A DNA stretch of 64,000 bases, taken from positions 44,959 to 108,958 of the forward strand of contig JAHBUW010000014.1 in assembly GCA_019637875.1 (NCBI GenBank), given 5' to 3'. Made by a program: the position numbers and the translations under genes. Under the pieces are notes generated by a model, which was not told the origin of the DNA, ran no database searches, and saw nothing but the letters and a program-made list of their open reading frames with translations. Source of the stretch: Pseudobdellovibrionaceae bacterium (GTDB lineage Bacteria > Bdellovibrionota > Bdellovibrionia > Bdellovibrionales > Bdellovibrionaceae). Shown here piece by piece: positions 41,350-49,968 of the stretch (the stretch's first letter is position 1; each line of letters starts with the position of its first letter).

Positions 41350-43808
41350 TGATGCGAAGCTGCGCGGGACTCGTCCGCACCTTGAAAATCGGCGCGATCA
41401 CGACGTTCCTCGCGGGCGCGCTCGGCCTCTTCGCCGAGACCGCCACCGCGCAAGTGGCTTGCTCCGTCCGCGTTCAGGGGCTGGTCATCCAGGCCGAAAC
41501 CTGCGATCGCGATACCGACGCCGACACGCTCGATCTGATCGGCCAAGTGCAGGTCATCTTCAAAGACCAGCATCTCACCTGTGAGCGCGCGAAAGTGAAT
41601 TTTCGCGCCCGTACCCTCGATGCCCTCGGAAACGTGAAGCTGACTTCGCCCCAGGCGACGGTGGGCGGCTCGCGTATTCTGCTCGACTACGAGTCGAACA
41701 CCGGCATGATCTTCGACGGCTACGTCCAAAGCGGTCCCGTGAGCTTCGAGGGCGCGTCCATTTCCAAACTCGGCGAATCCGAATACATGGCGAGCTCCGC
41801 GAAGTTCACCGCCTGCAACAACTGCCCCGAGACCTGGAGCTATTCCGGCCAACGTATTCGCGCGCAGCTCGGCGGCTACGCGTTCATCAAGAACTCTTTC
41901 CTGCGCATCGGCGGCATTCCGGTGTTCTGGCTGCCTTATCTGATCGTTCCGCTGAAGTCCGACCGCCAAACGGGGCTACTGACTCCCGAATTCGAATCGT
42001 CGGACTCCGGGGGACTCACGCTCGGGCAAAGCATCTTCTGGGCGATGGACCGCAGCCAAGACGCGACCTTCACGCTGAAGAACTACGAACGTCGGGGACT
42101 CAAGGGACTCGTGAACTATCGCTACATGCTGTCCGAGACGTCCTACGGCGAACTCGACATGAGTTTTTTGCGCGACCGCGTTTTCGGGAATGACGAACGT
42201 CTGAACGCCTTTCGCGCGCCGAATGAGGCCGGACAACCGCTGAACCGTTGGTTCGCGAAGTACGAGCACTATCTGGACCTTCCCGAGGGATACATCCACC
42301 GTCTGCAAATCAACAACGCGTCGGACCTGCAGTACGGAAAGGATTTCCCGCTCGAAACGCGCAATCACGGCGACTCGGTCATGGAAAACCGGATGTCGCT
42401 CACGAAAAACTCCGGTGGGCATCACTTCTCGGTGGACTCCAGCTACTACGTGAATCTGCTCCAGTACGACCCCATCTCGTCGAACAACGACTCGGTCCAG
42501 CGTTTGCCGGAACTGCGCTACGCTAAAACTTACGCGAAACTTCTGGATTCGGATTGGCTCTACAACCTCGATATCAACTCCACGAACTTCGCGCGCGGCG
42601 ATTTCAGCTATGACGACATGAACGCGCGCTACGATCCGAACGGACCGAACGATCGCCACTTGGCCGCGGGTCCCGATCCGGTTTGCGATACGGCGGACTG
42701 GTACAACAGCAAGGATTGCGTGCGCGTCCGTGACGGCGTCTTCGACCCTTATACGGATCTGCTACGCGCCGGAAACCGCCTGGACCTGCGCGGTAGCATC
42801 ACGCGTTCTTACCGCTTCGGCGGATTTTTCGACATCATCCCGAAACTCAGCTACCGCGAAACGACCTACCAATTCAATATCGACGAAAACCCGCAGAACA
42901 CCCGTCGTTTCATCCGTACCGAGATCGCGAACAAAATGCTTTTCTCGCGCGTCTTCGGCGACGTTTCGAATCTGCAAAGCACGCGCTACAAACACGAAAT
43001 CCAACCCGAAGTGACGCTGACCGCGATCCCGTGGCTGAGCCACCCGGCGCACCCGTTCTTCGGCTTTCAACAGGAAGTCCCCGCGTTCTCGCAAGAGAAC
43101 ATCTCGGATTCGGATCTGAACAACCCTTACGGACTGCAATTCGATTTCACCGATCGCGTTTACGACCGTAAACTCGTCACCGTCGGCATCACGAACAAGA
43201 TCACGCAAAAACGCTGGCGCGGCGGCGCCCCCGAGTACCGTCAGATCTTTTTCTGGAAACTCGCGCAAAGTTACGACTTCTATCAGCAAGAAGCCCCCGG
43301 GCAAAGCGTACGTCAGCCGCTTTCGGACTTCCTGTCGGATCTGCGCGTGACGGTCGACAATTTCGAAGTCTACTCGCGCGCGAATTACTTCCCGTACCAA
43401 CGCGTAACGAACGCCTCGACCCGTCTCCGATACAATTTCCCGACGGGCGATTTCCTGCAGGTCGCGCACGTCCAGAACTTCCGTAACATCGCGCCCGGCC
43501 TCGATGTCGACCCGGGTCGCCGCACCGAGGACTACACACTCTCGCTGCGCAAAAGCTTCCCTTTCGGCGATATCCTGGGTCGCCTGACCTACGACATGAA
43601 TCCCGAGGACGGCAAAGAAGACCAACGCTTCAAGTCCTACGGCTACGGCGCGCAGGTCAAACTCCCGGGCGATTGCTGGTACTTCAACGTCACCCAGTAC
43701 CGCACGACGGGCGGGGAAAACCACTTCAAGGTCAATTTCGATTTCGTCTGGGACGGCCAAAAACGCCCGGCCCTCCCCGAGTCCCTCCTCGACAGCCTGA
43801 ATTTCTAA
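41349..43808 (+). CDS. lptD: LPS-assembly outer membrane protein LptD
   Basis: 819 residues starting in the ATG that overlaps the cyclase stop (TAATG). The signal peptide ends near ETATAQ. Next is the OstA/LptA-like jellyroll (IQAETCDRDTDADTLDLIG, LTCERAKVNFRARTLDALG) and the large barrel region with YLPYLIVPLKSDRQTGLLTPEF, the conserved LptD entry segment with the PYF/PLK pattern. Aromatic-rich strands run to the C-terminus (YFNVTQYRTTGG). With LptE it inserts LPS in the outer leaflet. Cys near the N-terminus and in CNNCPETW may give the disulfides needed for its function. LptE is not seen nearby. Confidence 0.9.
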   Translation: MMRSCAGLVRTLKIGAITTFLAGALGLFAETATAQVACSVRVQGLVIQAETCDRDTDADTLDLIGQVQVIFKDQHLTCERAKVNFRARTLDALGNVKLTSPQATVGGSRILLDYESNTGMIFDGYVQSGPVSFEGASISKLGESEYMASSAKFTACNNCPETWSYSGQRIRAQLGGYAFIKNSFLRIGGIPVFWLPYLIVPLKSDRQTGLLTPEFESSDSGGLTLGQSIFWAMDRSQDATFTLKNYERRGLKGLVNYRYMLSETSYGELDMSFLRDRVFGNDERLNAFRAPNEAGQPLNRWFAKYEHYLDLPEGYIHRLQINNASDLQYGKDFPLETRNHGDSVMENRMSLTKNSGGHHFSVDSSYYVNLLQYDPISSNNDSVQRLPELRYAKTYAKLLDSDWLYNLDINSTNFARGDFSYDDMNARYDPNGPNDRHLAAGPDPVCDTADWYNSKDCVRVRDGVFDPYTDLLRAGNRLDLRGSITRSYRFGGFFDIIPKLSYRETTYQFNIDENPQNTRRFIRTEIANKMLFSRVFGDVSNLQSTRYKHEIQPEVTLTAIPWLSHPAHPFFGFQQEVPAFSQENISDSDLNNPYGLQFDFTDRVYDRKLVTVGITNKITQKRWRGGAPEYRQIFFWKLAQSYDFYQQEAPGQSVRQPLSDFLSDLRVTVDNFEVYSRANYFPYQRVTNASTRLRYNFPTGDFLQVAHVQNFRNIAPGLDVDPGRRTEDYTLSLRKSFPFGDILGRLTYDMNPEDGKEDQRFKSYGYGAQVKLPGDCWYFNVTQYRTTGGENHFKVNFDFVWDGQKRPALPESLLDSLNF

Positions 43809-43817
43809 GGTACCTGC

Positions 43818-43862
43818 TACTTTCCGGAAAGTATCATCTACCTTCCAGAAGGTAGATGATAC
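43818..43862. terminator. Overlapping hairpins between lptD and the 106-residue gene
   Basis: The 16-bp palindrome TACTTTCCGGAAAGTA (43818-43833) shares three bases with the perfect stem GTATCATCTACCTT-CCAG-AAGGTAGATGATAC (43831-43862). Both lie between convergent genes. Only one can form fully at a time. The second, a 14-bp stem, is the stronger. There is no long U-tract. Confidence 0.6.
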
Positions 43863-43865
43863 CGC

Positions 43866-44186
43866 CTAGAAGCGGGCGGTGAAGCCGGCGAGCGCGCCGT
43901 CGGTGGAAGGCGCGATCCAGGGGACGAAGGCGCTCTTCATGGATTCGGGTTGATTGGCGAGGTACAGGCCCACGCCGATGCCGACGTACAGGCCCAGGCT
44001 CGCGCCACGGGCCACGGTCGAGAGATTTTCGCTGGGCTTGTCGCTGAACGCGAGGCTCGTCAGCCCCACCACCGCGCCCGCTCCCGCGCCGTAAGCGCAG
44101 CTCACCAAAAAGGTCCGCATGGGACTCGCGAAGGCCGGAGTCGTCAGACACACAGAGGCAATCAAAGTCAGCAGCGCGGTTTTCAT
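43866..44186 (-). CDS. Small secreted glycine-rich protein
   Basis: 106 residues with a signal peptide (MKTALLTLIASVCLTTPAFA). The mature part has two Gly/Ala-rich hydrophobic stretches (YGAGAGAVVGLTSLAF, GASLGLYVGIGVGLYL), consistent with a small membrane-inserted or outer-membrane protein, and ends GFTARF with a terminal Phe as in many outer-membrane barrels. Family not recognised. Confidence 0.65.
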   Translation of the reverse strand: MKTALLTLIASVCLTTPAFASPMRTFLVSCAYGAGAGAVVGLTSLAFSDKPSENLSTVARGASLGLYVGIGVGLYLANQPESMKSAFVPWIAPSTDGALAGFTARF

Positions 44187-44284
44187 ATTTCAATTGTTCA
44201 AAGATTTGGAGGCGAGGTCAACTCCGCTCCCCGGGAATCCACATCGATGTGGATTCATGCGCCGCAACTCGGCGCTCGCCGCGC

Positions 44285-44758
44285 CTAGCGCGAAGCCCCC
44301 ACGGGAACAAAGTCCTCAAGCCCCAATTCGATCATCGAGCCATCGGGTCGCACGAAGACCACGATCAACCGCGCTCGCCCGGACATCGCCGACACCCCCT
44401 CCAAGACCCGCGTGAGTCGCTGACGTTGGCGCGCGCCCAGTCGTTCCGGCAAAAGAGCTTCGTGTTTTAAGGATTTCACTTCAATGAGCAGATCTTCGCG
44501 ACCGTCCGGACTTTTGAACCACAGATCCACTTCGCCGAAAGGCGTGCGCTCACGCTTCTTCCATAAGAGATAATTGGCCCGGCGGAATTTTCGTTCCACA
44601 AGGTCTTCGCACCACCGACCCGAGGCCCAGGAACTCTTTGACCCCGCTGAAGCTTTGCCGGTGTTCGAAACACGGGCCGTGTTTACGGATCGCGTCCCGG
44701 TGCACGGGGCTCGCGTAGCCTTTGTGTTGGCCGAAGCCGTAATGCGGATAGGTCGCAT
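44285..44758 (-). CDS. yraN: YraN/UPF0102-family endonuclease-like protein
   Basis: The conserved part starts near [17 protein letters not shown] and includes GEVDLWF and the LLIEVKSLK, which match the D-x(n)-E-x-K fold of UPF0102 (Holliday-junction-like resolvase fold). The only ATG in frame is 44758, giving 157 residues but overlapping rnhB by over 200 bp with an unlikely N-terminus. A GTG at 44599 would cut into the conserved region. The true start is therefore uncertain, perhaps a rare codon or coupling with rnhB. The gene order rnhB-yraN after rplS is common in proteobacteria. Confidence 0.7.
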   Translation of the reverse strand: MRPIRITASANTKATRAPCTGTRSVNTARVSNTGKASAGSKSSWASGRWCEDLVERKFRRANYLLWKKRERTPFGEVDLWFKSPDGREDLLIEVKSLKHEALLPERLGARQRQRLTRVLEGVSAMSGRARLIVVFVRPDGSMIELGLEDFVPVGASR

Positions 44759-45269
44759 CCATTCCCTTCATCATGCGATCGCGGTACACCTTCGCGATGA
44801 TCGAGGCCGCCGCGATCATGGGAACCCGCAGATCCCCTTTGATCACCGCCCCTTGAGGATGAGTGCAGCCCGGAATCTCCATATGCCCGTCGACCAAGAC
44901 GTAGCCCACGCGCGCGCCGACCATCTTCGTTTCCAAATCCGCGATCGCCCGTCGCATGGCCAGAAAACTCGCCTGCAGGATGTTGATCCGGTCGATCTCT
45001 TCCACCGAAGCAACGCCCAGGCCGCAGTAGTGGGCCTCCATGATTTGCGGGAAGAATTCTTCGCGCCGGTTTTCGGACAAAAGTTTCGAGTCGGTCAGAC
45101 CCTTCGGAATTTTTTGGTCCGAAAAGATCACCGCACCCGCGACCACCGGTCCCGCCAAACAGCCGCGCCCGACCTCGTCCACACCCAAGATCGGCCCCGG
45201 CAAACCGGCGAGCGTCTTTTTCAAAAGGTTGCGACTGAACTGAGTCTGGGGAATGCGCGTCTTCTTCAT
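44550..45269 (-). CDS. rnhB: Ribonuclease HII
   Basis: A 239-residue enzyme removing ribonucleotides from DNA. Seen: the first catalytic Asp-Glu pair in [20 protein letters not shown] (about residue 31-32), [11 protein letters not shown], the third Asp in YVLVDGHM, and [21 protein letters not shown], with the closing [23 protein letters not shown]. Length is normal, with a short C-terminal extension. It lies downstream of rplS past a terminator-like hairpin, and its 3' end overlaps the yraN frame. Confidence 0.95.
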   Translation of the reverse strand: MKKTRIPQTQFSRNLLKKTLAGLPGPILGVDEVGRGCLAGPVVAGAVIFSDQKIPKGLTDSKLLSENRREEFFPQIMEAHYCGLGVASVEEIDRINILQASFLAMRRAIADLETKMVGARVGYVLVDGHMEIPGCTHPQGAVIKGDLRVPMIAAASIIAKVYRDRMMKGMDATYPHYGFGQHKGYASPVHRDAIRKHGPCFEHRQSFSGVKEFLGLGSVVRRPCGTKIPPGQLSLMEEA

Positions 45270-45337
45270 GAGAGAACACTAGAGTGGACGGGCTTCCCCC
45301 GACTGACAACGATTGACCGCTCACGGCATCCAAACGC

Positions 45338-45367
45338 AAAAACCCCGCCTCATCGGCAGGGTTTTTG
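45338..45367 (-). terminator. Terminator after rplS
   Basis: AAAAACCCCGCC-TCATC-GGCAGGGTTTTT forms a 12-bp stem with one mismatch. A run of T on the rplS side follows in the minus direction. It should end most transcription from the rplS operon before rnhB. Confidence 0.78.
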
Positions 45368-45397
45368 AGTGAAACGGAAATTTCAACGACGAGAATC

Positions 45398-45862
45398 CTA
45401 CTCGGCCGTGGTCTCTGCCGTCGGCGCCGAAGCCTCTTCGCGAGTCGATTGCACGAGCTCGGATTCGATCTTCGCCGATTTTCCTTCACGGTCGCGGAGG
45501 TAGTACAGTTTCGCGCGGCGAACTTTACCGTGCGTCAGCACTTCCACGCGATCGATCACGGGGCTTGCGAAAGGGAAAGTCCGCTCAACGCCGACACCCG
45601 CCGACATCTTACGAACCGTGAACGAGCGACCCGCGCCCGAACCTTGAACTTTCGTGACGACGCCTTTGTAAAGCTGAAGACGTTCTTTCTCGCCCTCTTT
45701 CACTTTCACGTAAACGTTGACTTGGTCACCGCTCGAGAAATCGCCGATTTTAGTATTCGGTGCGGCCATCGAGATCTTACGGATCAAATCCAGACCTTTA
45801 GCTTTACCCGAGCTTGTTGTTTTCTTAGGAGCTGCTGCCTTGCGCGCTGCTTTCTTTGCCAT
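45398..45862 (-). CDS. rplS: 50S ribosomal protein L19 with basic N-terminal extension
   Basis: 154 residues from ATG 45862. The L19 core starts about residue 30 and contains [22 protein letters not shown] and [20 protein letters not shown], then [18 protein letters not shown]. The first 20 residues ([20 protein letters not shown]) are a Lys/Ala extension absent from the usual 115-residue L19; the C-terminus also has an acidic Ala/Glu tail. L19 sits at the 30S-50S interface. An internal start at the SM of [10 protein letters not shown] would restore normal length but the ribosome context favours the longer form. Confidence 0.93.
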   Translation of the reverse strand: MAKKAARKAAAPKKTTSSGKAKGLDLIRKISMAAPNTKIGDFSSGDQVNVYVKVKEGEKERLQLYKGVVTKVQGSGAGRSFTVRKMSAGVGVERTFPFASPVIDRVEVLTHGKVRRAKLYYLRDREGKSAKIESELVQSTREEASAPTAETTAE

Positions 45863-45897
45863 CTTTAGCCTCACCGGTTCAATAAGAGGAGTCAGGG

Positions 45898-46482
45898 CTA
45901 CCATGGCCCCATAATGCGGTCAAGATAGATACTTACGGCAGATCGCACACTTAAGTGCCTGAAATCCTGGGGAGGAGCCCCCTTCAGACTCTCTAGAACC
46001 CCGCCGATCCCCTGCATATACTCATCCGTCATCCCGTAGCCCGTCCCGAAGACGATAAAGCCCGATTGGCCCGGCTCACGGACATGCTGCTTGTATTCTT
46101 GGCAGGTCCAAAACTTCGTTCCCGGAACCGGCCGCGCGTGGGTCGCCACCACCGTCGACGGTCCCCAATCGGCCAGCGCGGCTTCCAAGCTGGGCGCGGT
46201 TTTCACGGGTTGCAGCGCGCGCCGACGACTGGGATTGTACTTCGCCCCCGTGCCCACCTTCCAGTGCTCGAGAACCCGCTCCACGAACATCAGCTGCTCT
46301 TTAGAGGGATGAATCACGTAGTAGGTCGTGATCCCGTAGGTCGAGCACGCGCGCGCGATATCGTGAATGTCGAAGTTCGTGATGTTGGTCGCCACCGTCG
46401 ATTTCTCGCGGTCCATCATCGGGTAGTGAAGTAAACCCACCGCGACGCGCGGCACCTGCACCGCCTGTGTCCCGTCACTCAT
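45898..46482 (-). CDS. SPOUT-type RNA methyltransferase (PF09936-like)
   Basis: 194 residues. [39 protein letters not shown] matches in pattern the N-terminus of the SAM-dependent RNA methyltransferase family found beside trm[12 protein letters not shown] and [15 protein letters not shown] fit the knotted SAM-binding C-terminus. It overlaps the trmD stop by 4 bp. It may methylate tRNA or rRNA, but the target is unknown. The start ATG 46482 lies inside the end of trmD. Confidence 0.8.
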   Translation of the reverse strand: MSDGTQAVQVPRVAVGLLHYPMMDREKSTVATNITNFDIHDIARACSTYGITTYYVIHPSKEQLMFVERVLEHWKVGTGAKYNPSRRRALQPVKTAPSLEAALADWGPSTVVATHARPVPGTKFWTCQEYKQHVREPGQSGFIVFGTGYGMTDEYMQGIGGVLESLKGAPPQDFRHLSVRSAVSIYLDRIMGPW

Positions 46483-47279
46483 CGAGAAATCTCCTTATCC
46501 AAATCCAATTCCGTCAAACCCAAGACCGCGCGCTCCTCGGACGGCATCGCCGCCAGAAAATCGCGCAGGGACTTGAGTTCCTTCATCGAAAGTTTCAGGG
46601 CGTGAAACAGATCCGGGCGTTTCTTCAAAGTCACCAGCCGCGAGACCTGCCCCCGCCACTCGGAAATCTTCGCGTGATTTCCGCTCATCAGAACCTCGGG
46701 AACCGCCTGGCCCTGGATCTCGCGCGGCCGCGTGAACTGGGGCGCCTCGAGGACGCCGCCTTCGAAGCTATCGGCCTGGCTTGAGTCCTGATGGCCCAAG
46801 ACGCCCGGGATAAAGCGCGCCGCCGCGTCGATGATGACCATCGCCGCCAGCTCCCCGCCGCTCAGAACGTAATCGCCGATGGAGATTTCCTCGAACGCGT
46901 AGCGGTTCAGGAGTCGCTGATCGACGCCCGCATATCGCCCCGACAGGAAAATCAGATCTCCCGCCTGGGCCAGCTCTTTGGCCACGGCATTCGTCAGCGG
47001 GCGCCCCTGGGGCGAGACGTAAATCAAACGCGCTCCCGGCGCGCGCGCGCGGGCCTCGTCCACCGCAGGCGCCAAGGCGTCCACGGTCATGCACATGCCG
47101 TCACCGCCGCCGAAGGGGCGATCGTCGACGCTATGGTGAACGTCGGTCGTGAACTTGCGTGGATTGATGCTTTCGATCTGCAAAAGCTCTTTCTTCACCG
47201 CTTGCGACAAAACCCCGTAACCCGCGAACTGCGCGATCGCCTCGGGGAAAAGCGTAATGACCTGAAAGAGCGACGCCAC
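46479..47279 (-). CDS. trmD: tRNA (guanine37-N1)-methyltransferase
   Basis: A 266-residue SPOUT methyltransferase making m1G37 and so preventing frameshifts. Seen: FQVITLFPEAIAQFAGYGVLSQA, RPFGGGDGMCM, the trefoil-knot segments YVSPQGRPLTNAVAKEL, LSGRYAGVDQRLL and EISIGDYVLSGGELAAM, then GHQDSSQADSF and PQFTRP. It starts directly at the rimM stop. Length is at the upper end of normal. Confidence 0.96.
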   Translation of the reverse strand: MASLFQVITLFPEAIAQFAGYGVLSQAVKKELLQIESINPRKFTTDVHHSVDDRPFGGGDGMCMTVDALAPAVDEARARAPGARLIYVSPQGRPLTNAVAKELAQAGDLIFLSGRYAGVDQRLLNRYAFEEISIGDYVLSGGELAAMVIIDAAARFIPGVLGHQDSSQADSFEGGVLEAPQFTRPREIQGQAVPEVLMSGNHAKISEWRGQVSRLVTLKKRPDLFHALKLSMKELKSLRDFLAAMPSEERAVLGLTELDLDKEISR

Positions 47280-47825
47280 TTAATCGTCCTCGCCGGGCGA
47301 AGTCGCCCCCGACTTACGATTGATGTCGAGAAGCCCTTCCGGAAGCGTCATCAGGATCTTCTTTTCGTCGTCCAGAATGTCGTTCAAAAAGTCGTCGTGA
47401 AAAGGAATGTCGAGGAGCTCTTCGCCCGCACGCACGTGCACCATGATCTGCTCTTTGATCTCGGTGAAGGATTCGACGAGTCCCACCGGACGATCCCCGT
47501 CAACCAGCGTGAAACCCAGTAGGGATTTGTATTCGGGATCCTCGTTGATCGGGTACGCCACGGCCTCTTCGGGGACGAAAAGAAATTGCCCCAGCAGCGC
47601 CTCGGCCTGATTGCGATCGGTGAGCTGGGGCGTGCGGGCAATCACACCCTTCGCGCGCGGGCGGAGGTCACCATCCTCGAAGATCTGCGCCGGCTCGTCC
47701 CCCGGCCCCACCCCGAACATGTCGACGTCCTCGACCTCTTCGAAGTTTTTATCGAAGATGACCGCCCAGAGTTCGCCCTTCAGGCCATGGGCTTCTTTGA
47801 ACTTGCCGACTTTCTTCCAAGACAC
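47280..47825 (-). CDS. rimM: Ribosome maturation factor RimM
   Basis: 181 residues from GTG 47825, preceded by GGAGAG; TTG codons upstream at 47837 and 47843 are less likely. RimM binds S19 and helps 30S head assembly. Seen: KKVGKFKEAHGLKGELWAV at the N-terminus, then the conserved EALLGQFLFVPEEA and PRC-barrel part with LLGFTLVDGDRPVGLVESF and LDIPFHDDFL. It sits between khpA and trmD as usual. Confidence 0.92.
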   Translation of the reverse strand: MSWKKVGKFKEAHGLKGELWAVIFDKNFEEVEDVDMFGVGPGDEPAQIFEDGDLRPRAKGVIARTPQLTDRNQAEALLGQFLFVPEEAVAYPINEDPEYKSLLGFTLVDGDRPVGLVESFTEIKEQIMVHVRAGEELLDIPFHDDFLNDILDDEKKILMTLPEGLLDINRKSGATSPGEDD

Positions 47826-47909
47826 GGGGCTCTCCAAAAACAAAAAGGGGATCGAATGATCCCCTTCATAAAACGCGTTTTAAAAATTCGCGAATCTTTA
47901 TTCGTGCGT

Positions 47910-48155
47910 TTATTCAACAATCTCGAGCACGCTGCGTTTTTGCAGCTTGGTCGAGGCCGCGCTGAGGATGGTGCGCATCGAGCGCGCGGTCCGTCCCTGC
48001 TTACCGATGACCTTACCCAGATCGTTTTTTGCGACTTTCAACTCGACGACGGTCGTTTGTTCGCCCTCGACTTCAGTCACTTCCACTTCGTCGGGCTGAT
48101 CCACAAGGGATTTCGCCATGAACTCGACGAGGTCTTTCAAACTCGAATCACTCAT
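47910..48155 (-). CDS. khpA: KH-domain RNA-binding protein
   Basis: 81 residues. [20 protein letters not shown] carries the KH GxxG motif (GKQG) and typical flanks, and the whole sequence fits the KhpA/YlqC family found between rpsP and rimM. With KhpB it binds many RNAs and affects cell-wall synthesis and translation. It is downstream of rpsP past a stem-loop that may limit its expression. Confidence 0.92.
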   Translation of the reverse strand: MSDSSLKDLVEFMAKSLVDQPDEVEVTEVEGEQTTVVELKVAKNDLGKVIGKQGRTARSMRTILSAASTKLQKRSVLEIVE

Positions 48156-48217
48156 TGTCTTCTCCAGATGATCTTCGCCGGATCGTTTTCACGACCGAAC
48201 AAACTCCGAGTTTCGCC

Positions 48218-48273
48218 CAAAAACTTAGAAGCGAACTCGTCGGTGCGAAAATCTTCGCGGCCGAGTTCGCTTC
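48218..48273 (-). promoter_or_regulatory. Stem-loop attenuator between rpsP and khpA
   Basis: Perfect 12-bp arms GAAGCGAACTCG (48228-48239) and CGAGTTCGCTTC (48262-48273) enclose a small inner hairpin GCGAA-GATT-TTCGC. In the minus direction the stem is followed by TAAGTTTTTGGG, a weak U-tract. It could partly stop transcription leaving rpsP, or stabilise its 3' end. Confidence 0.6.
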
Positions 48274-48314
48274 AATTGATTTTCCGGGACAACCGGAGGT
48301 GAGGAATCGGTGGA

Positions 48315-48566
48315 TTACTTCGCCGCTTCGGCGATTTTCATCACCGTGCGAACGCGGTCCGAGGGTTGTGCACCCTTCTTGATCCACTCTTGAGCCTTGG
48401 CCAGGTCCATATCGACCTTCTTGTCTTGGCCACGGGGAACGGGGTTGTAGTAACCCAGAATCTCAATGAATTTACCAGTCACATAACGACGAGAATCCGC
48501 AACGGTAATGCGGTACTTAGGTTCATGCTTCGATCCAACGCGTGCCAGGCGAATCACAACGGCCAT
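48315..48566 (-). CDS. rpsP: 30S ribosomal protein S16
   Basis: 83 residues from ATG 48566, with AAAGGAG upstream. MAVVIRLARVGSKHEPKYRI, RRYVTGKFIEILGYYNPVPRG and AQEWIKKGAQPSDRV are standard S16 sequence. It is downstream of ffh, as in many bacteria. Confidence 0.97.
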   Translation of the reverse strand: MAVVIRLARVGSKHEPKYRITVADSRRYVTGKFIEILGYYNPVPRGQDKKVDMDLAKAQEWIKKGAQPSDRVRTVMKIAEAAK

Positions 48567-48626
48567 GGTCACTCCTTTCAAAAACGAGAGAACGTGATAA
48601 CTGCATTTACGGGGCTTGGCAATACA

Positions 48627-49955
48627 TTAAAATGGGAGGCCTTTTCCACGGCCCATGCCCATTTTCATGAGTCCCGACATCATCTTCTTGGCCTCGTCAA
48701 ACTGGCGTACCAAGCGGTTCACATCCTGAACTTGAGTTCCGGAACCTTTCGCGATCCGCTCACGGCGCGACGCATTCAAAACCCGGGGATCCCGCCGCTC
48801 TTGGGGGGTCATGGAGCGAATGACGGCTTCGATCTTTTTGATCTCATCGTCCGGCGGTGCCATGCCCTTCATCTGCTTCGTCAGCTGACCCGCGCCGGGT
48901 AAGAATTTCAGCAGGGACTCGAATCCACCGAGCTTTTTGAGCGTTTGGATCTGGCTCAAGAAGTCCTCCAGGGTGAATTCGTTCTTCATCATCTTCTTGG
49001 CGGAGTCGCGGGCTTCCTTCTCGGAAACGACGTCCGCGGCCTTCTCCACGAGGCTCAGGACATCCCCCATGTCGAGGATCCGCTTCGCCAAACGATCAGG
49101 ATGGAACACCTCAAGCGCGGCGACTTTTTCACCGACTCCCAGGAACTTGATCGGAACGCCCGTCACTTCGCGAATCGAAAGCGCCGCGCCCCCGCGCGCG
49201 TCCCCGTCCACCTTCGTGAGCACGAGGCCGGTGAGCCCCAGCTTCTGGTTGAAACCTTCGGCGACGTTTACGGCCTGCTGACCGAGCATCGCGTCCGCGA
49301 CGAGCAGGATCTCTTGCGGTTGCCCCAGGCCTTTCAGGCGGACGAGTTCGTCCATCAGGGCTTCATCGATCTGCAAACGGCCCGCGGTATCGAGGATCAA
49401 AACGTCGACGAGGTTATCCTCCGCCCACCTGCGCGCGGCGGTCAGGATCTCTTCGGGTTTTTGCTCGGGCTTCGAGGGATAAACCGGAATGTTATTCTGT
49501 TTTCCCAGCGTCTGGAGCTGTTCGATCGCGGCGGGACGGTAGATATCCGCCGGGACCAGCCCCGGTTTTTTACCGAGCTTCTGCCGGATGTAGAGCGCGA
49601 GCTTCGCGCTGGTCGTGGTTTTCCCGGCCCCCTGCAGACCCACCATCATGAGGATCGAGGGCTTCTCGCGGCAGTTGATGTCGACCGCGTCCCCGCCCAA
49701 CGTGGCGACGAGCTCGTCGTGGAAGATTTTGACGAACTGCTGGCCCGGGTTCACGTTCCCCAGAACCTCGTGGCCGAGGGCTTTTTGTTTCACCCGCTCC
49801 AGGAGAGATTTGACGACCTTGAAATTGACGTCGGCTTCCAGAAGCGAAAGACGAATTTCCTTCAGCGCGTCTTCGATGTTGGTTTCCGAGATCTTGTGCT
49901 GACCCCGGATCTTCTTCACGCTGGAAAGAATCTTTTCTTGGAGCTGATCGAACAT
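48627..49955 (-). CDS. ffh: Signal recognition particle GTPase Ffh
   Basis: A 442-residue SRP protein that delivers inner-membrane proteins to FtsY. N-terminal helical bundle, P-loop GLQGAGKTTTSAKLA, ILDTAGRLQIDE, LVLTKVDGDARGGAALSI and the Met-rich M domain (KKMMKNEF, MTPQERRDP, KKMMSGLMKMGMGRGKG). Typical length. It follows prfC with 13 bp and leads to rpsP. Confidence 0.97.
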   Translation of the reverse strand: MFDQLQEKILSSVKKIRGQHKISETNIEDALKEIRLSLLEADVNFKVVKSLLERVKQKALGHEVLGNVNPGQQFVKIFHDELVATLGGDAVDINCREKPSILMMVGLQGAGKTTTSAKLALYIRQKLGKKPGLVPADIYRPAAIEQLQTLGKQNNIPVYPSKPEQKPEEILTAARRWAEDNLVDVLILDTAGRLQIDEALMDELVRLKGLGQPQEILLVADAMLGQQAVNVAEGFNQKLGLTGLVLTKVDGDARGGAALSIREVTGVPIKFLGVGEKVAALEVFHPDRLAKRILDMGDVLSLVEKAADVVSEKEARDSAKKMMKNEFTLEDFLSQIQTLKKLGGFESLLKFLPGAGQLTKQMKGMAPPDDEIKKIEAVIRSMTPQERRDPRVLNASRRERIAKGSGTQVQDVNRLVRQFDEAKKMMSGLMKMGMGRGKGLPF

Positions 49956-49968
49956 CGCTGTCCCCTTT

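Noticed and set aside
48156..48314. Small protein frame between rpsP and khpA
   Set aside because: The frame overlaps rpsP, has no ribosome site, and the stretch is better explained by the stem-loop.
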